Assembly (NCBI RefSeq): GCF_027853235.1 | Contig: NZ_WKJG01000004.1 | Coordinates: 19,148-83,147 of the forward strand | DNA length: 64,000 bases | Source of the DNA: Aliibacillus thermotolerans | Lineage (GTDB): Bacteria > Bacillota > Bacilli > Bacillales > Marinococcaceae | Reading direction: 5' to 3' | In this document: positions 25,667 to 34,207 of the stretch, in pieces | Layout: every line of letters begins with the position of its first letter | Numbering within the stretch: position 1 is the stretch's first letter | Made by a program: the position numbers and the translations under genes | The notes under the pieces: model-generated | What the model was told of the DNA's origin: nothing | What the model saw: the letters and a program-made list of their open reading frames with translations, nothing else | Database searches by the model: none

Positions 25667-26449
25667 ATGGAAAAAACTTTTGAAACGATCGAGTACACAA
25701 CAAAAAATGGCGTGGCAACTATCTTACTAAATCGTCCAAAATCTTATAATGCTTTTACGAGCACGATGAATAAAGAAATAATTTCCGCACTGCGACAAGC
25801 AGATCGGGACGAAGCAGTCGGAAGCATCGTCATTACAGGTGCCGGCAAAGCATTTTGTTCCGGACAAGATCTAGGCGGTGTGGATGACAACACAAACCAT
25901 GCCGACTTACTCAGAGATAACTACCATCCGATGGTACGTGCTATGAGAAATACCTCTAAACCAATTATTGCTGCCATCAATGGAGTGGTAGCCGGGGCAG
26001 GAATGAGTTTAGCGCTAAATGCTGATTTTCGCGTCATGAAAAAAGGTACGAAGTTTGTAAGCGCATTTATGAACATCGGATTAATTCCTGACGCTGGCTT
26101 TATGTATGTTTTACCACGCTTAGTAGGGTATGCGAAAGCGCTGGAGATTACGACGCTAGGTAAGCCGATTCCAGCTGAAGAAGCAAAAGAGTTCGGTCTT
26201 GTTACCGAAGTGTATGAAGAAGAAGAGTGGGAAGAAAAAGTTGTTTCTTTTTCTGAACAGATTGCGTCGTTACCAACAGTTGCTTTTACACAAGCAAAAC
26301 GGTACATGTTAAATAGCATGCACGAATCACTGGAAACTTATTTAGAGAAAGAAGCGCAAGCACAACGAATTGCAGGCTTGTCCGAAGATCATCAAGAAGG
26401 TTTGAAAGCATTTGCGGAAAAAAGAAAGCCTAAATTCAGCGGTAAATAA
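25667..26449 (+). CDS. paaG: 1,2-epoxyphenylacetyl-CoA isomerase PaaG
   Basis: 260 residues, crotonase fold. The hydratase glutamates are replaced: GVVAGAGMSLALNAD has no Glu, and the second site reads GLIPDAGFMYVLPRLVG, the Asp-containing signature of PaaG-type isomerases. PaaG turns the epoxide into the seven-membered oxepin-CoA and also shifts the double bond of 3-oxo-dehydrosuberyl-CoA. AFCSGQDLGG marks the oxyanion hole. It sits directly behind paaF. Confidence 0.92.
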   Translation: MEKTFETIEYTTKNGVATILLNRPKSYNAFTSTMNKEIISALRQADRDEAVGSIVITGAGKAFCSGQDLGGVDDNTNHADLLRDNYHPMVRAMRNTSKPIIAAINGVVAGAGMSLALNADFRVMKKGTKFVSAFMNIGLIPDAGFMYVLPRLVGYAKALEITTLGKPIPAEEAKEFGLVTEVYEEEEWEEKVVSFSEQIASLPTVAFTQAKRYMLNSMHESLETYLEKEAQAQRIAGLSEDHQEGLKAFAEKRKPKFSGK

Positions 26450-26465
26450 TTTAAAGGAGTGATTC

Positions 26466-27989
26466 ATGATGGCAGAAGCTGTAGGCCAAGAAATTAAAGA
26501 AGTTGGAGAATTGAAACGCGATCACTACTCCATGATTATTAATGGAGAACGCGTGGAAAGCAGCGCTGGAGACACGTTTGAAACATACAACCCAGCAAAA
26601 GGGGAAGTTCTAGCTACAGTTGCAAAGGCAACAGTAGAAGACGCGGAAAGAGCGGTACAAGCAGCAAGAGAATCTTTTGACCATGGAAAATGGCGCAGAT
26701 ACCCAGTTGGAAAAAGAGCTCGGGTACTGAATAAAATCGCAAGCATTATGAGAAAACGTTTCAATGAACTAGTAGAAATTGAAGTCTTAAACAGTGGGAA
26801 ATCATTAAGTGCTGCGCAAGGACAAATCAACCAAGCAATTGAAGACTTTGAATTTTACGCAGGGGCTATTGTTGGCCACCGAGGTCACGTAAACAACATG
26901 CCAAACGGGTTTTTCAACTATACCCATAAAGAGCCGGTAGGAGTATGTGCGCAAATCATCCCTTGGAACTATCCAATGATGATGGCAGCGTGGAAAGTTG
27001 CTCCGGCAATTGCAGCAGGATGTTCCGTTGTCGTAAAACCTGCCAGCCTTACACCAATCACGGCAATTATTTTGAACGAAATTTGTCATGAAGCTGGGGT
27101 ACCGGCAGGTGTTGTGAACACCATCCCAGGTTCCGGTGGTGTCATTGGTGATTACCTCGTCACTCACAAAGATGTAAATAAAGTAGCTTTTACTGGTTCT
27201 ACTCCAACTGGTAAAGACATTATGGAAAAAGCATCTAGCACGCTAAAACGTTTAACACTCGAACTTGGTGGTAAATCACCAAACATCGTCTTTGACGACG
27301 CGGATATCGATGCAGCAGTGAAAGGATCTTTGTTCGGTATTTTCTATAACACCGGCCAATCTTGTGAAGCTCGTTCACGAATGTTCCTTCATGAAGACAT
27401 TTATGACGAGTTCCTTGAGAAGTTTATTGAAAAAACAAATCAACTGAAACTTGGCGATCCTCTCGATCCTGAAACACAAATTGGTTCCATCATCAGCCGC
27501 GATCAATTAGAAGTCATTGATGGCTACGTGCAATCAGCTGTCGAAGAAGGAGCGACAATTGCAGCTGGTGGTAAAGAGCGTAAGGTGGAAGGATTTGAAA
27601 ACGGTCATTGGTATGAGCCAACTGTCCTCACTAATGTAACTCCGGACATGAAAGCAGTGAGAGAAGAAATCTTTGGCCCGGTTGTCGTTGTAGAGAAATT
27701 TAATGACGAACAAGATGTAATTAAGCGTGCAAACGATACAGAATACGGACTCGGATCTGCGGTATGGACGAAAGATCAAGCGAAAGCAACTCGAGTTGCA
27801 CACCAAATTGAAGCAGGAATTGTGATGGTAAACTGTCCATTCTCTGCATTCCCTGGAACTCCATTTGGTGGTTACAAGCAGTCCGGATTTGGAAGAGAAC
27901 TCACTGTAGAAACACTTGATTTATACATGGAAGATAAGAGTGTGCTTTCTTACTACGGACCGAAACCATTAAATCCACTAGGTGTTTAA
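26466..27989 (+). CDS. Aldehyde dehydrogenase of the phenylacetate operon (PaaZ-ALDH or phenylacetaldehyde type)
   Basis: 507 residues, a full single-domain aldehyde dehydrogenase. The NAD motif is FTGSTPTGKDIM, the catalytic Glu is in LTLELGGKSPN, and the catalytic Cys is in NTGQSCEARSR. It ends GGYKQSGFGREL and the dimer tail. There is no C-terminal MaoC hydratase domain, unlike E. coli PaaZ. In this operon it most likely oxidises the ring-opened semialdehyde to 3-oxo-5,6-dehydrosuberyl-CoA. A betaine- or phenylacetaldehyde dehydrogenase role cannot be excluded by sequence. AAAGGAG precedes the tandem ATG ATG start. Confidence 0.85.
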   Translation: MMAEAVGQEIKEVGELKRDHYSMIINGERVESSAGDTFETYNPAKGEVLATVAKATVEDAERAVQAARESFDHGKWRRYPVGKRARVLNKIASIMRKRFNELVEIEVLNSGKSLSAAQGQINQAIEDFEFYAGAIVGHRGHVNNMPNGFFNYTHKEPVGVCAQIIPWNYPMMMAAWKVAPAIAAGCSVVVKPASLTPITAIILNEICHEAGVPAGVVNTIPGSGGVIGDYLVTHKDVNKVAFTGSTPTGKDIMEKASSTLKRLTLELGGKSPNIVFDDADIDAAVKGSLFGIFYNTGQSCEARSRMFLHEDIYDEFLEKFIEKTNQLKLGDPLDPETQIGSIISRDQLEVIDGYVQSAVEEGATIAAGGKERKVEGFENGHWYEPTVLTNVTPDMKAVREEIFGPVVVVEKFNDEQDVIKRANDTEYGLGSAVWTKDQAKATRVAHQIEAGIVMVNCPFSAFPGTPFGGYKQSGFGRELTVETLDLYMEDKSVLSYYGPKPLNPLGV

Positions 27990-28008
27990 GAAAGGAGAAC
28001 CTGTAAGT

Positions 28009-28863
28009 ATGACAACCCAAAACGTAACCGTTGTGGGTGCCGGTGTGATGGGGCGAGGCATAGCTTATGTCTCGGCCCTTGCTGGTTTCCAAACAACTTT
28101 GGTAGATGTTTCTGAAGACCAATTAAAGTCAGCTTATGAATATGCCGAAAAAACAAGTCAAAAAGGCGTTGACAGAGGAAAATTAACGGAAGAAGAAAGG
28201 GAAAGCTTATTACATCATTTGCATACGTCCACAGATTTAGTAGAAGCAGCGAAATCAACGGACTTTGTCATTGAAGCAGTCCCTGAAAAGCGCGACTTGA
28301 AGAAAAATGTGTTAGAAACGGTCGCAACACATGCGAGAGAAGATGTTATTATTACGTCTAACACTTCTACCATTAGTCCAACAGAACTCGGTTCATTTAC
28401 GAACAATGGTGAGCGATTTGCTGTTATGCACTTTTTCAACCCAGTGCATCGCATGAAGCTCGTAGAAATTGTAAGAGGACTACAAACGACAGATGAAACA
28501 GTAGCAATCGTCAAAGAAGTTTCTGAAAAAATGGGAAAAGAAACCGTGGAAGTGAATGAATTCCCAGGTTTTGTAACAAGTCGCATTAGCGCCCTTGTTG
28601 GAAACGAAGCGTTCCATATGCTTCAAGAAGGAGTGGCCAGTGCAGAAGATATAGACAAAGCGATTAAGTTAGGGTTAAATTATCCTATGGGACCACTTGA
28701 ATTAGCGGATCTCGTTGGATTAGATGCACGTCTTAATAACTTAAAATATTTACATGAAAAACTCGGGGAAAAATACCGCCCTGCGCCAATTTTAGAACAA
28801 TTAGTAAAGGCGGGAAGACTTGGTAGAAAAACCAATCATGGCGTGTACAAATATGAAGACTAA
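28009..28863 (+). CDS. paaH: 3-hydroxyadipyl-CoA dehydrogenase PaaH
   Basis: 284 residues from the ATG at 28009 after AAAGGAG; the nine earlier codons of the open frame overlap the preceding stop. The Rossmann motif is GAGVMGRGIAYVSALAG. The catalytic HFFNPVHRMKLVEI and NEFPGFVTSRI match 3-hydroxyacyl-CoA dehydrogenases, and the C-terminal domain has NYPMGPLELADLVGLD. It oxidises 3-hydroxyadipyl-CoA with NAD+ to 3-oxoadipyl-CoA. It is followed 20 bp later by paaJ. Confidence 0.92.
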   Translation: MTTQNVTVVGAGVMGRGIAYVSALAGFQTTLVDVSEDQLKSAYEYAEKTSQKGVDRGKLTEEERESLLHHLHTSTDLVEAAKSTDFVIEAVPEKRDLKKNVLETVATHAREDVIITSNTSTISPTELGSFTNNGERFAVMHFFNPVHRMKLVEIVRGLQTTDETVAIVKEVSEKMGKETVEVNEFPGFVTSRISALVGNEAFHMLQEGVASAEDIDKAIKLGLNYPMGPLELADLVGLDARLNNLKYLHEKLGEKYRPAPILEQLVKAGRLGRKTNHGVYKYED

Positions 28864-28883
28864 TAGAGAGAGGAGCGGGGAAC

Positions 28884-30083
28884 ATGGAAGAAGTGGTAAT
28901 CATTGATGCAGTTAGAACCCCGATTGGCCGTTACAACGGTGCGCTTAAATCTGTTCGCCCAGATGATCTTGGTGCCATCGTGTTAAAAGCGTTATTGGAA
29001 CGGAATCCAAACGTCGACCCAGAAGAAATTGAAGAAGTCGTTATGGGAAACGCGAACGGTGCAGGGGAAGATAACCGAAACGTTGCTCGTATGTCTACGC
29101 TACTCGCAGGTCTACCAATTGGAGTAGCAGGTACAACGATTAACCGCCTGTGTGGTTCTGGATTAGATGCGGTGACATACGCAGCAAGAGCGATTGCAAC
29201 AGGACAAGGAGATATTATGATCGCTGGTGGAACAGAAAGCATGACACGAGCACCGTATGTCATGGGAAAACCTGAAAATGCGTTTGCTCGGGGAAAGAAA
29301 GAGTTGTATGACACAACGATTGGCTGGCGTTTTATTCATCCATTAATGGAAGAAAAGTATGGTGTTGATTCGATGCCAGAAACAGCACAAAACGTCGCCG
29401 AAGATTTTGATATTTCCCGAGAAGACCAAGACGAGTTTGCTTATAATAGTCAAATGAAGGCAAAAGCGGCGATGGAAAGCGGTCGCTTAAAAGATGAAAT
29501 CGTACCGGTAACCATTGAGGACCGAAAGAAAGGGACGTATCAAGTAACAGAAGACGAGCATCCACGTCCAACCACTACGCTTGAAAAATTAAACGCCTTA
29601 CCATCTCTCTTTCAAGATGGCAGCATTACAGCCGGAAATGCGTCTGGAGTAAACGACGGGGCGTCCGCACTGCTATTAATGAGTCGCAAAAAAGCAGAAG
29701 AATTAGGGCTTGAGCCGATGGCAACGTATGTCACTTCCGCAGTGGCTGGGGTAGAACCGAGAATTATGGGAATTGGTCCTATCTACTCTACGCGAAAAGC
29801 ATTGGAACGTGCGAATATGACAATCGATGACATCGATTTAATTGAACTAAACGAAGCCTTCGCTTCCCAGTCTCTCGCATGCATTCGTGAATTAAACATT
29901 GATCAAGAAAAATTAAATGTCAACGGTGGAGCGATTGCTTTTGGACATCCGCTCGGAGCAAGTGGGGCACGAATTTTAACAACCCTTGTTCATGAAATGA
30001 AAAAACGAGGAAGCAAAACCGGCCTTGCCACAATGTGTATCGGCGTCGGACAAGGAATTTCTTTAATTGTAAAAAAAGATTAA
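28884..30083 (+). CDS. paaJ: 3-oxoadipyl-CoA/3-oxo-5,6-dehydrosuberyl-CoA thiolase PaaJ
   Basis: 399 residues, the usual thiolase length. The nucleophile Cys is in NRLCGSGLDAVTYA, the His in GGAIAFGHPLGASGARI, and the second Cys in TMCIGVGQG. It cleaves 3-oxo-dehydrosuberyl-CoA and 3-oxoadipyl-CoA, releasing acetyl-CoA and finally succinyl-CoA. AGAGGAGCGGGG precedes the ATG. It is the last gene of the operon, and transcription probably ends in the AAAGTGTCG hairpin inside the adjoining repeat. Confidence 0.93.
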   Translation: MEEVVIIDAVRTPIGRYNGALKSVRPDDLGAIVLKALLERNPNVDPEEIEEVVMGNANGAGEDNRNVARMSTLLAGLPIGVAGTTINRLCGSGLDAVTYAARAIATGQGDIMIAGGTESMTRAPYVMGKPENAFARGKKELYDTTIGWRFIHPLMEEKYGVDSMPETAQNVAEDFDISREDQDEFAYNSQMKAKAAMESGRLKDEIVPVTIEDRKKGTYQVTEDEHPRPTTTLEKLNALPSLFQDGSITAGNASGVNDGASALLLMSRKKAEELGLEPMATYVTSAVAGVEPRIMGIGPIYSTRKALERANMTIDDIDLIELNEAFASQSLACIRELNIDQEKLNVNGGAIAFGHPLGASGARILTTLVHEMKKRGSKTGLATMCIGVGQGISLIVKKD

Positions 30084-30182
30084 TTCAACAAAAAAAGTTG
30101 AGGATGCAACTTCAGTCATCGCCCAAAAACTTGGTGAGTCCCTCTTTTTGTGTGCTAAGAACAATTAAAAATGAAAATGATG

Positions 30183-30221
30183 AAAAAAGTGTCGTATGAA
30201 CTGGTGATGCGACACTTTTTT
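30183..30221. terminator. Bidirectional terminator-like hairpin inside repeat copy 1
   Basis: Perfect stem AAAAAAGTGTCG / CGACACTTTTTT around a 15-base loop, 100 bp after paaJ. It is the likely end of the paa operon. The same hairpin is kept in copy 2 (about 60062-60098). Confidence 0.75.
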
Positions 30222-30754
30222 CGTGCAATCTGAACAGGAGTGGTTGTAAGAGGGTGAAAACTGGAAATGAATAAGTGATTCGGAGCAGTTTTTGCTTCAT
30301 GCGACGAATGACGCGTTAAAAAAGAAGATGAATCGTCCCATAAACGTTTCATGCGACGCTTCATTTTGTCAAACACCGGTCGAATGGTCGTATGAAAGCT
30401 TAAAATGGAAGATATTAGGATAAAAACAGATCGCATCATGTTTCATACGACCTTTTATTACGAGAACGATGCAATGAATTGTCATATAAAAGGTTCATAC
30501 GACGAAATATCACACAAAATTCCTACCGAATGGTCTCATGACGTGTTACAAATGGGGAATCTCGTTCCAAGGAAGCTTCGATTGGGTGCTTGCGGTGCAT
30601 TCGGCCGTCCTGCTTACTATCCGCGTACATCATACTGGTGAAATAGACATAGAATCATTGGAGGCTCATTTATACTTCTTGTGTATGCGCTTCTGGCGGG
30701 AAACTGATAGAAATAGTAACCCAACCATTAGAAAAAAGGAAAAAACCTTACAAA

Positions 30755-30797
30755 AATGGTTCCAAGCAAATTCTAGTGCTTGGAACCATTCTTTTTT
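30755..30797. terminator. Bidirectional terminator at the right end of repeat copy 1
   Basis: 14-bp perfect stem AATGGTTCCAAGCA / TGCTTGGAACCATT with loop AATTCTAG, followed by TTTTTT on the plus strand and TTTTTG on the minus strand. It would end the minus-strand exporter transcript. Confidence 0.8.
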
Positions 30798-30828
30798 GGC
30801 TAGTTATGTCTCAGTCTCACTTTGTTTG

Positions 30829-32307
30829 TTATTCATGCACTACTTGTTGTTCGATGGATTCGACTCGAGGTTCTTTTTTCTCGTTAATGAAGAGAGAAAG
30901 AAGAAAAGCAATCAGTGCTAAAATGGTACTTCCAATAAACGCCCAATGATAGCCGTTTAGTTGGGCGAGTTGTAAAATGGTTGCCTCATCTCCTGCTGCG
31001 ATTAACGACGCAGGGGGTTCATACCATGCTGCGCCAATACTCATGCTTGTCACGAGAATGGCTGTTCCGATCGAAGCGGAAATTTGTTGCATCGTATTCA
31101 TCATGGCAGAGCCGTGGGCGTACCATTTCGGTGGTAATTGGTTCAATGCGGAAGTAACGACCGGCATCATTGCAAAAGAAAGACCAAACATTCGAATCGC
31201 ATAAATCGTTGTCATGTAGACGTAAGGAGTATCTAATGTCAATCGTGTAAATAAAAAGGTTGTCACGGTGACGATGGCGAGCCCGGTAATGGCAAGCCAT
31301 TTTGCTCCGAACGTATCAAATAGATGCCCAGTAATAGGCGACATCACGCCAATCACAATGGCACCAGGAAGTAACATCAGCCCTGACTCTAGCGGTGTGA
31401 AATCCCGCACGGTTTGCATGTAAAGGGGAAGAAGCGTCTCCGCTCCAATCATCGAAATAAGTGCTGCCATCGTAATGATGACAGACAGAGTGAAGACTGG
31501 AAACTGGAACACTCGAAATTCTAACATCGGTTGGTCCATCTGTAATTGTCTTCGGATAAAGAAAAAGAGAATCACCGCACCTCCGCTAATCGTTAGGAGA
31601 ACGATGGGATGACTCCAACCTTTTTCCGCTAATGCACTAAAACCATACAATATGCCGCCAAAACCAAAAGAAGAAAGCAAGATAGAAGGAATATCAATTT
31701 TCGGATTCGACTGTTCCGTTACATTTTTTACTGAAAAGAAAGCAAGCGTCATCGCAATGACTACAATCGGAAGCATCGTGAAAAAGAGTGATCGCCATTC
31801 AAAATGATGAAGCAACCAACCAGACAAAGTAGGACCGATGGCCGGTGCGAAAGAAATGACAATTCCCATCAGTCCCATCGCAAGTCCTCGTCTTTTTACC
31901 GGAATAACAGCAAGCAACACAGTCATTAACAAAGGAAGCATAATGCCTGAACCTGTTGCTTGCACGATTCGTGCGAGAACGAGAAAACCAAAAGAAGGAG
32001 CAAGAGAAGCAATGAAAGTCCCTACTCCAAACAGTCCAATTGAAGTTAAAAATAACCCTCTCGTCGTAAACTTTTCAATAAAAAACGCAGAAATTGGAAT
32101 CATAATACCGTTTGTTAACAAAAATACCGTTGTCAACCATTGGACCTTACTCTCTGTAAGGGAAAATACGTCCATAATGGTTGGTAATGCGGTGACTAAC
32201 AATGTTTCATTCATAATCCCCATAAAAGCACCGGCAAGCATGGCAGCGATCATCAGTGCTTTTTGTAGAGGTGTGATCTTCCATGAATCGTGATGTGACA
32301 AATCCAT
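30829..32307 (-). CDS. DHA2-type MFS multidrug exporter (EmrB/QacA family)
   Basis: 492 residues with fourteen predicted membrane segments. The family start is visible (MAGAFMGIMNETLLVTALPTI), as are VQWLTTVFLLTNGIMIP, the antiporter motif C-like GIVISFAPAIGPTLSGWLL, and LARIVQATGSGIMLPL. The C-terminus is charged. It should export lipophilic drugs or dyes with protons. It is a single gene; GAGGGGAG stands before the ATG. A palindrome AAAACAA-TTATT-TTGTTTT lies at 32385-32403 in its upstream region and could bind a local repressor, although no regulator gene is adjacent. Confidence 0.85.
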   Translation of the reverse strand: MDLSHHDSWKITPLQKALMIAAMLAGAFMGIMNETLLVTALPTIMDVFSLTESKVQWLTTVFLLTNGIMIPISAFFIEKFTTRGLFLTSIGLFGVGTFIASLAPSFGFLVLARIVQATGSGIMLPLLMTVLLAVIPVKRRGLAMGLMGIVISFAPAIGPTLSGWLLHHFEWRSLFFTMLPIVVIAMTLAFFSVKNVTEQSNPKIDIPSILLSSFGFGGILYGFSALAEKGWSHPIVLLTISGGAVILFFFIRRQLQMDQPMLEFRVFQFPVFTLSVIITMAALISMIGAETLLPLYMQTVRDFTPLESGLMLLPGAIVIGVMSPITGHLFDTFGAKWLAITGLAIVTVTTFLFTRLTLDTPYVYMTTIYAIRMFGLSFAMMPVVTSALNQLPPKWYAHGSAMMNTMQQISASIGTAILVTSMSIGAAWYEPPASLIAAGDEATILQLAQLNGYHWAFIGSTILALIAFLLSLFINEKKEPRVESIEQQVVHE

Positions 32308-32384
32308 TTGCGCTACTCCCCTCTATTACATTCACTTTTCTCTTAGAGAGAATGCTATTATATCATAGCTTTTTATTTTATACT

Positions 32385-32403
32385 AAAACAATTATTTTGT
32401 TTT
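32385..32403. promoter_or_regulatory. Inverted repeat upstream of the DHA2 exporter
   Basis: AAAACAA and TTGTTTT separated by five bases, 78 bp upstream of the exporter start, in an AT-rich stretch. It could be a MarR/TetR-type operator; nothing else supports this. Confidence 0.3.
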
Positions 32404-32538
32404 TAGATGACAAAAACCAATGAAAGTAGCAGTCATTCGACTCGATTTTTATCGCGCGATGATTTCACAAAGATTTCTCAAACATTTCTTATAATATAAA
32501 CAGAAGAGGTGCCTGAACCGGAAAGGGGAGAATAAGCA

Positions 32539-33549
32539 GTGAAACGATTGCTTTATCTCGGAGTTGTCATCATTACCCTTATCCTCCTTATGTCTTGTCA
32601 AAAGCTTACTTTTCCTGAAAATAAAGAGGATACTTTGTGGGTCGCTCATTTAAAAGAACCATTGTTAACAATCATTGATGTAGATTCGGGAAACGTGAAA
32701 CAAAAAGTGGAATTGCCATTTATTATGAAAGATATGGTGCGCTTGCCAACGGGGGATGTACTAGTAGTCAGCCAACGGGATGAATATATATGGAAAATTG
32801 ATGAACGAAGTAAAACGTTAAAAACAGTCGCAAAGGTTGGTGAAGGGGCTTCTGAAATGGTCGTGGACTCGGAAAGAAATGTCGTTTATATTTCTCATAC
32901 GTTGCGGGGGGAAGTGTTAATATATGACATTGGCAAAGAGACGATCATAAATACAATCGCGGTCGGAAAGCATCCGTATTCATTAGATATGGATCCGAGT
33001 GGCAATTTTTTGTTTGTTGCGAATACAAAAGATAACACGATCTCGAAAATAGATTTAAATCAAAAAGAAGAAGTGACTCACTTTTCGGTTCTTTCTCGAC
33101 CGAACGGAATATACGTATCAGAATCTACTGTGTATATTGGTGGACACGGTGACTATTCTTCTTTAAATAAACAAGTTTTTTTATTTAATTACGAAGGAGA
33201 ATTGTTAAGTGCAATTGAAGCAGGTTTAATGCCGGTCATTATTGAACCGAGTAAAATAGATCATTCTATTTTTGTCGTTAGTCACGGAGATCATTTGATT
33301 CAACGCATTCATTTGGAAACAAACGAAGTGGTCGCTGAAACTGCTTTACCGTACAATCCTTATTTCCTTCTTTGTGAAAACGAAGGATTGTATATTAGTA
33401 TGCTCGATAGCAATCAAGTGGCTCTTTTAGATGCGGAAAATCTTGAAGTGTTGAAGGAATGGGATGTTGACGCTGGACCGCATGCCATGTTGAAATGGAG
33501 GGAAGAAGGGGATGGAGACCCAGAAGCGAATCTTAATTGTCGACGATGA
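32539..33549 (+). CDS. YncE-like beta-propeller lipoprotein
   Basis: 336 residues. The lipobox MSC puts a lipidated Cys at residue 20. The rest is a run of YVTN-type blades: LWVAHLKEPLLTIIDVDSG, VVYISHTLRGEVLIYDIG and SLDMDPSGNFLFVANTKDNTISKIDL. It would sit on the outer face of the membrane. Its 3' end overlaps the response-regulator start by 38 bp, and GGAGGG inside its last codons is that gene's ribosome site. This tight coupling hints that it may act as a sensing partner or as an output of the two-component system. The specific ligand is unknown. Confidence 0.75.
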   Translation: MKRLLYLGVVIITLILLMSCQKLTFPENKEDTLWVAHLKEPLLTIIDVDSGNVKQKVELPFIMKDMVRLPTGDVLVVSQRDEYIWKIDERSKTLKTVAKVGEGASEMVVDSERNVVYISHTLRGEVLIYDIGKETIINTIAVGKHPYSLDMDPSGNFLFVANTKDNTISKIDLNQKEEVTHFSVLSRPNGIYVSESTVYIGGHGDYSSLNKQVFLFNYEGELLSAIEAGLMPVIIEPSKIDHSIFVVSHGDHLIQRIHLETNEVVAETALPYNPYFLLCENEGLYISMLDSNQVALLDAENLEVLKEWDVDAGPHAMLKWREEGDGDPEANLNCRR

Positions 33550-34207
33550 ACATAAAATGAGAAAATTACTCGCTTCGTTTTTCCCGGAAGATGAATATAG
33601 TTTATTGTTTGCTGGAAATGGGGACGAAGCAATTCTTACTACGTTAGGAAATGATGTAGATTTAATTTTGCTCGATATTATGATGCCTGGAGTAGATGGA
33701 TATGAAGCGTGCAAAAGAATTCGCCAGTTCTCCACCGTGCCAATTTTGATGGTTACGGCGAAAACGGATGAGGAGGATTGTGTGAAAGGTCTTCGCTTAG
33801 GAGCGGATGACTATATTACGAAACCGTTTAGCGGAAAAGAATTAGTGGCTCGGGTGGAAGCGTTGTTGCGAAGAGCAGGAGATTACAACCAGCCGGAAGA
33901 AACAGATGTCCTTCGGTTCGAGGAGTTAGAAGTGAATGAAAAAACGCGCCGAGTAAAAGTGGGTGGAAATGAAATCGTAATGACGAGAAAAGAATTTAAT
34001 ATTTTGCTACTGTTAATGAAAAACGAAGGAAAAGTCATTTCCCGAGATCAAATTTATCATGATGTATGGGGAGAAGAAACACCGGACCATGCCAGTCGTA
34101 CGATTGACACCCATGTGAAAACCCTTCGCCTGAAATTAAAAGAAGCAGCTCGATTTATTCACACTGTGTGGGGTGTTGGTTATCGTTTCAGTGGTGAAGA
34201 AAAATGA
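33512..34207 (+). CDS. OmpR-family response regulator
   Basis: 231 residues. The receiver domain has the acidic pair DD at 11-12, phospho-acceptor Asp55 in LILLDIMMPG, and the Lys in ITKPFSG. The C-terminal winged helix has the OmpR/PhoB pattern (FNILLLLMKNEGKVISRDQIY, TIDTHVKTLRLKL, TVWGVGYRF). It is encoded between the propeller lipoprotein and its kinase, overlapping both. Target genes are not evident from the window. Confidence 0.9.
   Translation: METQKRILIVDDEHKMRKLLASFFPEDEYSLLFAGNGDEAILTTLGNDVDLILLDIMMPGVDGYEACKRIRQFSTVPILMVTAKTDEEDCVKGLRLGADDYITKPFSGKELVARVEALLRRAGDYNQPEETDVLRFEELEVNEKTRRVKVGGNEIVMTRKEFNILLLLMKNEGKVISRDQIYHDVWGEETPDHASRTIDTHVKTLRLKLKEAARFIHTVWGVGYRFSGEEK

Larger units (their letters stand above)
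30090..30820 (+). repeat. Unclassified 0.73-kb repeat, copy 1 (inverted partner at 59525-60192)
   Basis: This stretch between paaJ and the exporter gene matches the reverse complement of 59525-60192 along nearly its whole length, with only small gaps. Inside it TTCATGCGACG starts at 30296 and 30348 and TTCATACGAC at 30442 and 30494, each pair 52 bp apart, with reverse forms such as GTCGTATGAA (30387) between. Both ends carry terminator-like hairpins. A weak frame at 30405-30641 is broken relative to the other copy and has no known relative. No transposase or clear target duplication was seen. Confidence 0.75.

Noticed and set aside
30405..30641. 78-codon frame in repeat copy 1
   Set aside because: It shares its first part with the copy 2 frame, then shifts frame; no ribosome site.
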